This document shows, one piece after another, positions 33,801 through 38,926 of a stretch of 64,000 bases of DNA. The notes under the pieces were generated by a model. The model made no database searches, was not told where the DNA came from, and saw only the letters and a list, made by a program, of their open reading frames with translations. The position numbers and the translations under genes were made by a program. The stretch is from Spisula solida. Its lineage: Eukaryota > Mollusca > Bivalvia > Venerida > Mactridae. The stretch is from contig OX365962.1 in the NCBI GenBank assembly GCA_947247005.1, forward strand, positions 11,567,201-11,631,200. Direction: 5' to 3'. How positions within the stretch are numbered: the stretch's first letter is position 1; each line of letters opens with the position of its first letter.

Positions 33801-36175
33801 TTGCAATATAGTCTTTTAAATATTGACTTAGGAAAACGTTGTATTTGCACGGAACACAAGAGATGTGGATTCGTAAAAATACCCAACTCGTTTCAATGAA
33901 TGACATTGCAATATAAGTAAGTTAAAGTAATTACTTTCAGTTCTTTGATTTTGTTACAGCTGATGGTCACTGTTGGTTTATGTGCTGTTTACACGATCTG
34001 TGTAATAGACGATGTGCAGGTCTGTCGTATTTTTATATAACTATAAAACCATTCGATGTTTTCGTAAAAAACATAAACATATACTTTGCCCACATGTACA
34101 TTTTGCTTTAAAAATAGTGAACCCTTTAAGTGATAACATTTCATAATGAAAAGCATGACAATGGAAATGCAACTGAAACTATCTATCTTTGTCGCATTAT
34201 CACGTATCAATAGATCAATAAATCAAACATAAACTTCCAGTTTGAACACATTCAAGGATTTGCAAGTTTTGTCACGTTAACCAGTTTCAATAATGGCATT
34301 CTCGTTAGATGTTTTTCATGTACATGTATCATAATTATAACGTTCCTTGTATTCTTCTTTTCTACTAGTGAACGTTCAAATGACGCCATTAATTCGTTCT
34401 TCATCTGTTCGTCCTGCTTTTTTTACTTAAACTGTTGGTATAACAACATGCCCTCCATAACCTAGTACCTTGTTAAAATACGTAAATTATCATCTGACGT
34501 GAAATGATCTCAAAAAGCTTCTGGAAGCTTTAGATCAGATCTATTTTCTGTAGTATAATGTTTGTATTTAATGTTTTGTAGACTTATGTGAAATAAAATA
34601 TGTTTGAACAAAATTACGCCACTTTTTGTCCTAAATTTCGTAATTATACACCGTTAACGACGTTATTTATTGCGTCGTTTTATCACGGAATTTGTTTTTC
34701 AACAGATAAATGATAAATGTGAATTTTCGTGTTACATGTATTAGTGTATGATACAATGAATCTCACATTCCTTGTCAATTGATGAAAACATTTCGTTTCG
34801 GAAATACTATTAAGCTCATCAGAGGCCCTTTAAATAAAAATTATTAAACTCGTTTAATATAAATTTTTATTATACCTCACGTGACCTCTCAATGTATTTT
34901 CCCCATAGACCTTCCGTGTGATATTTTGTTCGATCACTATGTGATATTTTGTTCGATCACTACTAGTAAAAACGAGGCTGGGCTATTAATAGAAATGTGT
35001 ACTATTTAAGTCCGGAAAACACCCTGCTAGAGAGTATCCGCAAGCTATTTATATGTTTGGGTATATTTCACATGCTATTTTTAGTAAATCTTGTCAATTT
35101 CTACCGTTGAAACTGACAAGATTTACTAAAATTAGCACCAAATCATTAGGAACTTATACGGAGATTGTACATGTAAAATTATGTAAACAGCAATCTAAGT
35201 TCTGCTTACATTTGCTGATATTTTATTTTTGCAAAATTGTTGTAATTTTGTTCGGTATAATAAAATAAATAACACATGGCTGCTCGGGTGACAGTAAATA
35301 ATACCAACCCTTGAATAGTCATATCACCCTCGGCTTCGCCTCGGGTGATATAACTATTCTTGGGTTGGTATTATTTCCATCACCCTCGCAGCCATGTGTT
35401 ATTTATATAATATCAATTGACAACTCATGGTAAATCCGCTATGTATTCAGTTGTTTATTATATTCTGTTATTGGTTGAAACATGCGACGTAGTTGTATAG
35501 ACCCATTGAATACAAATATTAACTATATATGACAGATAAATAGAGGATATTTGTTTTTTCGTTTTATATCTCATCGTGTAGTGATAAAATTCAATATTTT
35601 AATGAGCGCGAGTGAAAAAATAAACCTTTTTATCACTACAATATTAGATATTTATCGTATTCAATCAAAACAAACAAATATTCTTTTTATTTAATGCTTA
35701 TGTGGTGTCACAACAGGTACTATTTATGCCAAATTACCACTGTGGTTAGGCTGCGTATGAATATATTATTCCAGTCATATTTTTCAATTCAAAATCAACC
35801 ATCTCGGATTATGGTGAAGATGTGAAAACTACTTTTTGAGAATTTTGCATCAAATCATACATCAACTAATAGGAAATGGTTTTACTAAGAATTGGCCCCA
35901 AGACATGTTTCCGTTCAGTAATAAAACAATTACAGACAATTTAAATAGTGTTGGGGTTTTGTCAGATTGTAGGTGATAAAAAGTGACTGGTATAGGTTTT
36001 ATTTCCCTGATAGAACTCCATGTCTAATCAGTTAGCATTAGCTAATGTGTTTTATCTACAACAAAAGATGAATAAATGCATTATAAAACATATATTTAGA
36101 CAGCTAGTTTTTCGACATGGGTCTTTCTCTTTTTCAGATACTAGTGCTCCACTGTATACCAGTCTGATTGGATAA
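15798..36175 (+). CDS. Gene A: secreted EGF(6)-Thr linker-LU(2) protein, 17 exons
   Basis: The joined exons total 1590 bp, an open frame of 529 codons plus stop. Exons: 15798-15843, 17997-18104, 21149-21262, 22658-22771, 23567-23680, 25321-25437, 26180-26293, 27191-27304, 28795-28908, 29420-29496, 30009-30080, 30392-30512, 30929-31035, 31954-32028, 33399-33483, 33960-34019 and 36138-36175. All introns are GT-AG and phases agree at every join. Order of parts: signal peptide, Cys-rich module, six EGF-like domains, Thr-rich linker, two Ly6/uPAR domains, short tail. There is no membrane segment or GPI-type tail, so it should be secreted. LU and EGF modules usually bind proteins; the partner is unknown. 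Gene B is its tandem paralogue. Exons that are not Cys-rich may have been missed, and no transcript supports the model. Confidence 0.85.
15870..16250 (+). repeat. Dispersed repeat R1, copy 2
   Basis: This is the same-orientation relative of 4465-4870 and lies at the start of gene A intron 1. Confidence 0.75.
16428..16573 (+). repeat. Dispersed repeat R2 body, gene A intron 1
   Basis: This is the unique body of the family whose tail contains the 51-bp unit. It shares GATTGCTGAAACTGGTT and ATTTAGAATTTCGACAGCTT with 39400-39520 in gene B intron 1. Weaker copies lie at 26720-26950 and, inverted, at 19615-19860. Confidence 0.75.
16574..17945. repeat. 51-bp minisatellite, about 27 units, with 405-bp higher-order copies
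   Basis: The unit is about 51 bp: TATGCCTTGTG, T-run, ATGTGTTCTGTGCTCG, then CTGGTTCAGGTTGGTAT. Some units have 50 bp. Because 51 is a multiple of three and the unit lacks stops, long open frames appear (up to 467 codons), but these are artefacts. Eight monomers form a 405-bp block present twice in tandem (about 17036-17440 and 17441-17845); for example GGATGGTGCC at 17241 recurs at 17646. Each unit carries a pyrimidine-rich stretch and TTCAG|GT. The array ends about 50 bp before the gene A exon 2 acceptor. Confidence 0.97.
17997..18104 (+). CDS. Gene A exon 2: short Cys-rich module
   Basis: This 108-bp phase 1-1 exon has acceptor TTTCAG and donor C|GTAAGT. It encodes about 36 residues with eight Cys. 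The pattern is CCYGEYC, then a DC pair, then C-x7-C-x4-C-x-C. The paralogous exon at 40262-40369 has the same length and most of the Cys spacing (CYGESC..QDC). No known domain was recognised; it looks like a small disulfide-rich N-terminal module. Confidence 0.8.
18125..18225. repeat. Small palindromic element
   Basis: AAGACAAC pairs with GTTGTCTT across 'actaacgcgag', followed by ATTTTGTC-GAGA-GACAAAAT. AGAAAGAC/TTTCTTTCT-like ends flank them. It may be a tiny foldback; only the hairpins are certain. Confidence 0.4.
18415..18446. repeat. Perfect palindrome, 28 bp
   Basis: CAGTGCAGGATAATATTATC and its complement meet at ATAT, so the motif can fold on itself. A third GCAGGATAATG word follows at 18457. 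A related word, CAGGATAATG, forms the ends of the element at 28551-28736. Confidence 0.7.
18590..18670 (+). mobile_element. tRNA-like SINE head
   Basis: A-box-like TAGCCTAGAGG (about 18591) and B-box-like GGTTCGAAACC (about 18649) lie about 58 bp apart, as in tRNA-derived SINEs. The cloverleaf does not fold cleanly, so it is not called a tRNA gene. Confidence 0.4.
19615..19860 (-). repeat. Dispersed repeat R2, inverted copy
   Basis: On the minus strand it carries two diverged 51-bp-like units (GGCATTGTG...TTTTCTGTGCTTGG form). The R2 body with 'gctgaaactacttaattc' follows. It lies in gene A intron 2. Confidence 0.6.
19861..20590. other. Intron 2 of gene A, no feature recognised
   Basis: No EGF-type or other Cys-rich exon could be found between 18105 and 20922. 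In particular, no counterpart of gene B exon 3 was found. A short TA run lies at about 20591-20613. Confidence 0.45.
20720..20845. repeat. Half copy of palindromic element seen at 46836
   Basis: It shares 'tcagaatcgaaatagaatat' and 'ttgttatacaacggtttgtcgttctgacgc' (read in parts) with 46836-47010. It is probably a deleted copy of the same foldback element. Confidence 0.5.
20923..21024 (+). pseudogene. Decayed EGF exon, gene A
   Basis: An acceptor TTTATAG and the first half of an EGF domain are intact (CYGTPC-x4-GVC). After residue 22 the expected C-x-C and final loop are scrambled. A weak donor (T|GTAACA) would keep phase 1-1, but joining to the next exon would then create TAA. It is therefore not included in the gene model. 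The upstream intron sequence matches that before 25321 and 43059. Confidence 0.65.
21149..21262 (+). CDS. Gene A exon 3: EGF-like domain 1
   Basis: This is a 114-bp phase 1-1 exon with acceptor TTTGTAG and donor A|GTGAGT. All six Cys are present: C-x4-C-x5-C-x10-C-x-C-x8-C, with the GWTG turn before the last Cys. The C-x4-T-C3 spacing (HNHGTC) fits the O-fucose consensus of EGF domains. Confidence 0.88.
21385..21550. repeat. Imperfect tandem duplication
   Basis: GCAGTGGTATGTGACGCTG occurs at about 21407 and again at about 21520, each followed by .TCTTGAAA. The offset is about 113 bp. Confidence 0.7.
21672..21746 (+). mobile_element. SINE 3' tail fragment
   Basis: It reads AAAGTGCTATATAAATATGG and then an ATA/ATAATA run. 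This resembles the tail GGGCGCTATATAAATCTGG of the SINEs at 1-455 and 37268-37635. Confidence 0.55.
21985..22275 (+). pseudogene. LINE 3' end fragment (C-terminal Cys/His knuckle)
   Basis: A short open stretch encodes FRCSSHKLLIEKGRH and then C-x2-C...NEYHFLLTC, the C-terminal motif also seen at 3193-3400. Everything upstream is missing. The trailing AT-rich sequence to about 22530 includes GGCAATAAACAT and is probably its 3' untranslated tail. It lies in a gene A intron between EGF exons. Confidence 0.85.
22276..22530 (+). repeat. Probable 3' tail of the LINE fragment
   Basis: AT-rich sequence with polyadenylation-like signals GCAATAAACA (about 22487) and AAAATAAAAT (about 22513). No coding or splice signal is seen. 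Confidence 0.4.
22658..22771 (+). CDS. Gene A exon 4: EGF-like domain 2
   Basis: 114 bp, phase 1-1, with acceptor CTCCAG and donor C|GTTAGT. Six Cys in EGF spacing: CSSDTC-x5-C-x10-C-x-C-x8-C, with a NYHG turn. It belongs to the same subtype as exons 26180 and 44176. Confidence 0.87.
23378..23465 (+). pseudogene. Decayed EGF exon, gene A
   Basis: The acceptor TTTCTAG and the preceding intron sequence (GATAACAGCAATACCGAC) match those before the EGF exon at 25321. The start AAAATAATTGGTACAGTAAAC parallels that exon with Cys codons changed (TGC to TGG). The remainder no longer encodes an EGF domain. It is a relic of the duplicated exon pair. Confidence 0.65.
23567..23680 (+). CDS. Gene A exon 5: EGF-like domain 3
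   Basis: 114 bp, phase 1-1, with donor G|GTGCGT. The acceptor is the purine-rich GTTTAAAG, which is weak. Cys spacing is complete (CSSNPC-x5-C-x10-C-x-C-x8-C). CSSNPC fits the O-glucose consensus C-x-S-x-P-C. It is close to exon 21149, so the two come from a recent duplication. Confidence 0.85.
23700..24376. other. Gene A intron, no feature recognised
   Basis: AT-rich intron sequence with no exon or known repeat supported. Confidence 0.4.
24377..24544. mobile_element. Palindromic MITE-like element
   Basis: Nearly the whole 168 bp is an inverted repeat: TTGATTTTGGTGTAAGATCG on the left and its near-complement GATCTTACACCAAAAATCAA on the right, centred on GGCGTAGCC near 24457. It shares GAGGATATTTGTT with 35541-35690. 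There is no coding capacity. It may fold into a long hairpin in the pre-mRNA. Confidence 0.8.
25078..25144. repeat. Perfect hairpin
   Basis: GATATTGACCGATGA and its complement TCATCGGTCAATATC surround a TTTCG loop. Outer GTTGACCT/AGGTCAAC words also pair. The tight palindrome is clear; its origin is probably a small foldback element. Confidence 0.8.
25321..25437 (+). CDS. Gene A exon 6: EGF-like domain 4
   Basis: 117 bp, phase 1-1, with acceptor CTTTTAG and donor A|GTGAGT. Six Cys with one extra residue in the last loop (C-x9-C). CYSKPC fits the O-glucose consensus. Its upstream intron matches those before the exons at 43059 and 43436 in gene B. Confidence 0.88.
26180..26293 (+). CDS. Gene A exon 7: EGF-like domain 5
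   Basis: 114 bp, phase 1-1, with acceptor TTACAG and donor C|GTAAGT. Cys spacing is complete (CESNPC-x5-C-x10-C-x-C-x8-C). It fits both O-glucose (CESNPC) and O-fucose (CGQGQTC) consensus sites. It corresponds to the gene B exon at 44176. Confidence 0.88.
26720..26985 (+). repeat. Dispersed repeat R2, copy in gene A
   Basis: It shares the R2 body (TTTTTGATTGCTGAAA) and two diverged 51-bp-like units (GCATTGTGCCTTGTATG twice, 26827 and 26883). It ends like the other copies (GCTGCCTCCGCTGTCTGACTTAATAAT in part). Confidence 0.75.
27191..27304 (+). CDS. Gene A exon 8: EGF-like domain 6
   Basis: 114 bp, phase 1-1, with acceptor TTACAG and donor G|GTAGTA. Six Cys in EGF spacing (CSHRSC-x5-C-x10-C-x-C-x8-C), with the GYSG turn. 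It corresponds to gene B exon 45372, and both precede the Thr-rich linker exon. Confidence 0.88.
27305..28500. other. Gene A intron, no feature recognised
   Basis: No exon or repeat shared within the window was recognised in this intron upstream of the element at 28551. Confidence 0.4.
28551..28736. mobile_element. MITE with 17-bp terminal inverted repeats
   Basis: The ends GTGCGCCCAGGATAATG and CATTATCCTGGGCGCAC are exact complements, each flanked by TA. The 186-bp length, lack of coding sequence and possible TA duplication fit a small Tc1/mariner-type or similar MITE. It ends 58 bp before gene A exon 9. Confidence 0.85.
28795..28908 (+). CDS. Gene A exon 9: Thr-rich linker
   Basis: 114 bp, phase 1-1, with acceptor TATTCAG and donor G|GTATGC. 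About a third of the 38 residues are Thr, followed by VHITDVPYDPNHG. The last part is conserved in gene B ([13 protein letters not shown]), which supports the exon. The Thr-rich part is probably O-glycosylated and extended. Confidence 0.82.
28909..29419. other. Gene A intron, no feature recognised
   Basis: Plain AT-rich intron; nothing else supported. Confidence 0.4.
29420..29496 (+). CDS. Gene A exon 10: first LU domain, N-terminal part
   Basis: 77 bp, phase 1 to 0, with acceptor TGTAG and donor GAG|GTAAAA. It encodes CLTC (C1, C2), C3 and ARCGPHE (C4), the start of a Ly6/uPAR fold. In gene B the C4 codon is AGT (Ser). Confidence 0.85.
30009..30080 (+). CDS. Gene A exon 11: first LU domain, middle part
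   Basis: 72 bp, phase 0-0, with acceptor TTTGCAG and donor CAG|GTAATA. It encodes C5 (ICSVDS) and C6 (LGCKDAQ). In CD59-type folds C6 pairs with C4 and C5 with C1. Confidence 0.85.
30392..30512 (+). CDS. Gene A exon 12: first LU domain, C-terminal part
   Basis: 121 bp, phase 0 to 1, with acceptor TTTCCAG and donor G|GTAAAA. It encodes C7 (QCPSTK), the adjacent CC pair and LCN that end Ly6/uPAR domains (CSECCQEHLCN). Two further Cys, one before CC and one after LCN, are not part of the canonical ten. Confidence 0.87.
30929..31035 (+). CDS. Gene A exon 13: second LU domain, N-terminal part
   Basis: 107 bp, phase 1 to 0, with acceptor TTACAG and donor GAG|GTATGG. It encodes a short linker, then CFHC (C1, C2), C3 (ADC) and AVCGRDE (C4). 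The exon at 54920-55026 in gene B has the same length and nearly the same sequence from RGPVC onward. Confidence 0.87.
31545..31850. repeat. Dispersed 'gacgg' repeat
   Basis: It contains 'gaccttgaggccatcaag', ACGGACGGACGGACAG runs and the hairpin AGCTCACCTTGCC...GGCAGGTGAGCT at its end. These ends are typical of a non-autonomous bivalve repeat. It lies in the intron after exon 13. Confidence 0.65.
31954..32028 (+). CDS. Gene A exon 14: second LU domain, part 2
   Basis: 75 bp, phase 0-0, with acceptor TTCTAG and donor TCG|GTAAGT. It encodes C5 (VCAVTHTK) and C6 (KSWCMHTS). It aligns with 55841-55915. Confidence 0.87.
32350..32900. repeat. Dispersed 'gtccg' repeat
   Basis: It begins ATGCCCCCATACC with GTCCGTCCGTCCG and ends AATGGGGGCACCCG...TAGACACAATTCTAG. 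The internal words 'gttgaactcctcata' and 'aactttca.agatgaacaa' occur twice, about 170 bp apart. Confidence 0.65.
33037..33295. mobile_element. MITE with TTATCACATAACCT ends
   Basis: The left end TTATCACATAACCT is matched by its complement AGGTTATGTGATAA at the right. It is 259 bp long, has no coding sequence and sits in a gene A intron. The flanking CTA on both sides could be a 3-bp duplication. Confidence 0.75.
33399..33483 (+). CDS. Gene A exon 15: second LU domain, part 3
   Basis: 85 bp, phase 0 to 1, with acceptor TGTTTTAG and donor T|GTAAGT. It encodes C7 (ECIQDL) and the loop to KYGGLR. An NNT sequon here has a counterpart in gene B. Confidence 0.85.
33555..33790. repeat. Degenerate tandem repeat, about 50 bp period
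   Basis: Diverged copies of 'gttgataaaattgac' start at about 33562, 33600, 33645, 33688 and 33736. Only the spacing and the ATTGAC core are clear. Confidence 0.45.
33960..34019 (+). CDS. Gene A exon 16: second LU domain, C-terminal part
   Basis: 60 bp, phase 1-1, with acceptor TTACAG and donor G|GTCTGT. It encodes CWFMCCLHDLCNRRC. The CC-x4-LCN signature closes the Ly6/uPAR fold, with extra Cys on both sides as in the first LU domain. Confidence 0.87.
34020..35040. other. Gene A last intron, no feature recognised
   Basis: AT-rich. A short duplication of TGTGATATTTTGTTCGATCA occurs at about 34917-34960. No exon is supported. Confidence 0.4.
35073..35137. repeat. Hairpin, 27-bp arms
   Basis: GCTATTTTTAGTAAATCTTG and CAAGATTTACTAAAATTAGC are near-complements around a short loop. 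Confidence 0.75.
35256..35412. mobile_element. Palindromic MITE-like element
   Basis: Left arm ATAACACATGGCTGC..GGGTGA and right arm TCACCCTCGCAGCCATGTGT are complementary out to AATAAAT/ATTTAT. The centre is CCTCGGCTTCGCCTCGGG. It lies in the last intron of gene A. Confidence 0.85.
35541..35690. mobile_element. Palindromic element related to 24377
   Basis: Ends GAGGATATTTGTTTT and ACAAACAAATATTC pair, and the inner TGTAGTGATAAAA pairs with TTTTATCACTACA. It shares its left end with 24377-24544. Confidence 0.7.
36138..36175 (+). CDS. Gene A exon 17: C-terminal tail and stop
   Basis: Acceptor TTTTTCAG. It encodes TSAPLYTSLIG and TAA. Gene B ends in the same way ([14 protein letters not shown]), which fixes the end of both genes. 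No hydrophobic stretch follows the LU domain, so a GPI anchor is not predicted. Confidence 0.82.
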
Positions 36176-36231
36176 AACATCAACACGTGAAAGGGATTCA
36201 GTATCATTATTATCTATACCTGAATATATCG

Positions 36232-36237
36232 ATTAAA
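36232..36237 (+). terminator. Candidate polyadenylation signal, gene A
   Basis: ATTAAA lies 57 bp after the stop. Gene B has ATTAAA 61 bp after its stop within a conserved 3' region (ATTATCTRTACC). Confidence 0.5.
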
Positions 36238-36699
36238 CAATGTAATGTTATTGGACCATTTATTTATATTGACAGTCAGTCGCAAAGAAAGTATCTACGT
36301 TTTTTAAAAAATGTTGGAGTATCGGTTTCTTTTTCTATTACAAACTAATATTTCATCAATACGTACTGCTGTATATCATATGCAGCCGTATCGACCACCA
36401 CGTTCCACCCGGCTAAAAAGTCGTTTGCCGAAAATTCGGAATAAAACACGTGCACTACCAGCATCTCGTATTTCATAAATCTGAATTATATACACATCAG
36501 CTTTAAATAAAATGATTTTAAATGGGACCAATGACGAGTTGCAAACATTGCAGATATTTTATGACATTATGATGCTACATGTGTATGTACAAGTGTTACA
36601 CACCTGATGGTTGCAAGCGATTCATTCAATAACTTGTCAGCTACAATCGACTTCTACGAGTTGTCCTACCTACGAAATACGCCTCAGCAAATCTTCATC

Positions 36700-36840
36700 C
36701 AGACGTAATATGTTAATTTCTCTTATTAGTTGTGAAGCTCAATACGGGGAAGTAATTAATTATTAGTTATGACATAATATGTTAATTTCTCTTAGTTGAG
36801 AAGCTCAATACGGGGAAGTAATAAATTATTAGTTATTTAA
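36700..36840. repeat. Tandem duplication of about 65 bp
   Basis: TAATATGTTAATTTCTCTTA through GCTCAATACGGGGAAGTAAT occurs twice in succession. Confidence 0.8.
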
Positions 36841-36943
36841 TGTGAAGTGTAGGGCACAGCAGTTTTCAATATCTAGTAGTTATTGACACCATTAAATAAT
36901 CTTTTTGCACTAAATACCGAAAAGGACAATGAAAGTTGTAATA

Positions 36944-37190
36944 TACACTGCCCACCAAAAATAAGTGTACAGACGTCATTTCCCCATTTACTTGTCTGTA
37001 ACAACACTACTTGCAAAACATCAATATTTTTGAAGACAATGAATAATTTTGTTCTTTAAATGTGAAGACCGTGCATTAATTGGTACCCTAGGTGCAAAAT
37101 AACATACTGATAAACAGATGCTTAATAATTTAACCAAGTTAAAATTTGCAAAATTTATTCACTGTATACTCATTTTTGGTGGGCACTGTA
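36944..37190. mobile_element. Mariner-like MITE, copy 1
   Basis: Left end TACACTGCCCACCAAAAATA and right end ATTTTTGGTGGGCACTGTA are inverted repeats with flanking TA. A longer copy lies at 60007-60419 with the same ends. TA duplication and this end type fit non-autonomous Tc1/mariner elements. It lies between genes A and B. Confidence 0.85.
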
Positions 37191-37267
37191 TATTCTAAAC
37201 GTTAAAACATGTCTCCCCTTTTCAGAAGAAAAGTCCGTTATATCAATTCCTGAAATTCAATAATACT

Positions 37268-37635
37268 TGACATTTCTGAAATATTTATAATATTTCCCGC
37301 TATATCTGGCCGTGTGGTCTGCAAAGTATCTGGAAGTGCCAGGAAGCTGTGTATCGGTGCTATCCACCGGGCACATTAAAGAACCAGGCTGTCTATTCGA
37401 AATAGGAGCTAGGCGCACCTCTGCAGCGCCGGACTTGCCTGTATGTAATGTCTCTCTCTCCCTTCAGGGGCTTTCTCACAGTCTGTCCCTCTGGTCAGAT
37501 CATGCTGTATCTGCACTGGTAGAGGATGCACCTGCGCCCTTGTGGCTGCAACATGGGTAAAGTGCCTTTGAACGTGCGTTCGCATGAAAAGGGCGCTATA
37601 TAAATCTGGTATACTATTTATTTTATTATTATTCA
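37268..37635 (+). mobile_element. SINE, 5'-truncated copy
   Basis: It has the same body as 1-455 (TCTGGCCGTGTGGTCTGCAA..AGGAAGCTGTGTATCGGTGC) and ends GGGCGCTATATAAATCTGG with an ATT-rich tail. The tRNA head is missing. Confidence 0.88.
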
Positions 37636-37639
37636 TTGA

Positions 37640-38500
37640 TTATTTTATTATTTATAATACCTCGTGTATGTTTGCACTGAATTTAGTTCATTTATCTGAC
37701 CGATCCCGGGAGCAATTACATTACTCGCAAAGCACGATGGAAGGAAACTCAGCGCCATTTAAAAATACAAAGAGCCTGATATCGGGAGTGGTTTTAATTG
37801 CTTATTGCAATCGTTCATAAAACAATCGCCAGCGGCTTTCTATATTACATGAGGTTAGGTTGTAAAGTTAGGCATACAACAATTTTAGCTTGATCTAAGC
37901 TTCAGCACTGTTAGATCACATACCACTAAATAAAAGTGTTCTTTAGCTCAATGTAAAGTGACAATGGTCAGCCCTAGATTATATCAGGTAAAAGTCTATG
38001 GCCAGTTGACAGACCTATATCATTAAAAAGAAGTATGTTTCAGCTACAAATTAAGACCCCTAAAACAGGGGGTCATGTTTAATATAAGAAAGATTTTCTT
38101 CGTCAAAGGCGGTAGACAAATTTTTACAGCCGCGCGGACCGTTTCAATGTGGATTTTACCCTACTCTACTTTCGCTTTGTCAAATATGTCAAAATCTCAA
38201 ATTATTCAAGATGAAACACATTCGATCATTCAACCAAATGTATACATTACCTTTAAACTCAATAAGATGATTCTAGTTTCATTTTGTGAAGGCATATCAC
38301 CATTTCCAGGCAAACAGTAGTTTATGCAAGGATTATTTGAGTGTATCCGATTTTGGTCCGCGCATGCATTTAGTGGTTTATAACCTTTAACAAAAACTTT
38401 TACACTCATTAATATAAAGAGTTTACAGTACTGAGAGTATTTCTATAAATAAAGTGTAATAATATATTTAGCTAAAAGTTTGTCATGCTTTTGGAGATCT
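37640..38500. other. Between genes A and B, no feature recognised
   Basis: No exon or repeat shared within the window was recognised. Confidence 0.4.
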
Positions 38501-38503
38501 GTT

Positions 38504-38690
38504 TTCATATCGGTCCAATTCGTGAGATAAAGGTTTGAAAACAAGATTTAATACATGTGTATATGCCCGTGACCTTACTCCGGTAAGTATCGGTAATCAT
38601 CGTCAATCGTCGGAACTTGTTGGTTTTCTTCGGCTATCATTGGAAACATATTTACACTCTCGGCAGTAATCGGTTTCCGAAAAGAACGAT
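38504..38690 (+). promoter_or_regulatory. Conserved upstream block of gene B
   Basis: Counterpart of 14995-15190 (shared TTTTCATATCGGTCCAATTC). It ends about 200 bp before the gene B start. In gene A the same interval is lengthened by the foldback insertion. Confidence 0.55.
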
Positions 38691-38837
38691 ACCAGTAACG
38701 AAACAGTATAACGTAATACTTAAACCACATTCACATAATTAAACACGCACTTCTTAGCTACTTACGGAAACTCACGATGTTGGATGAGTATAAATCGGTG
38801 TCTGTTTTACAATCATCATGTAGTTCCATTGATAAAA

Positions 38838-38852
38838 TGCCCTTATCACGTT
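38838..38852 (+). promoter_or_regulatory. Conserved promoter-proximal motif, gene B
   Basis: TGCCCTTATCACGTT, identical to 15749-15763 and at almost the same distance from the start codon. A TATAAA lies about 100 bp before the start (near 38790). Confidence 0.5.
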
Positions 38853-38886
38853 AATTCAGAAAAGGAAAAGATTGCAACAAGTAAAC

Positions 38887-38926
38887 ATGTATTTATTTCG
38901 TGTATTATTCCCGTTTCTAATTACAG
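38887..38926 (+). CDS. Gene B exon 1: signal peptide
   Basis: ATG opens a 13-residue hydrophobic leader, with phase-1 donor ACAG|GTAAG. Start context and upstream motif match gene A. Confidence 0.8.

Noticed and set aside
36138..36175. GPI-anchor signal at the end of genes A and B
   Set aside because: The tail after the last LU domain is about 12 residues and not hydrophobic enough for a GPI signal.
37312..37560. 82-codon ORF
   Set aside because: It lies entirely within the SINE body.
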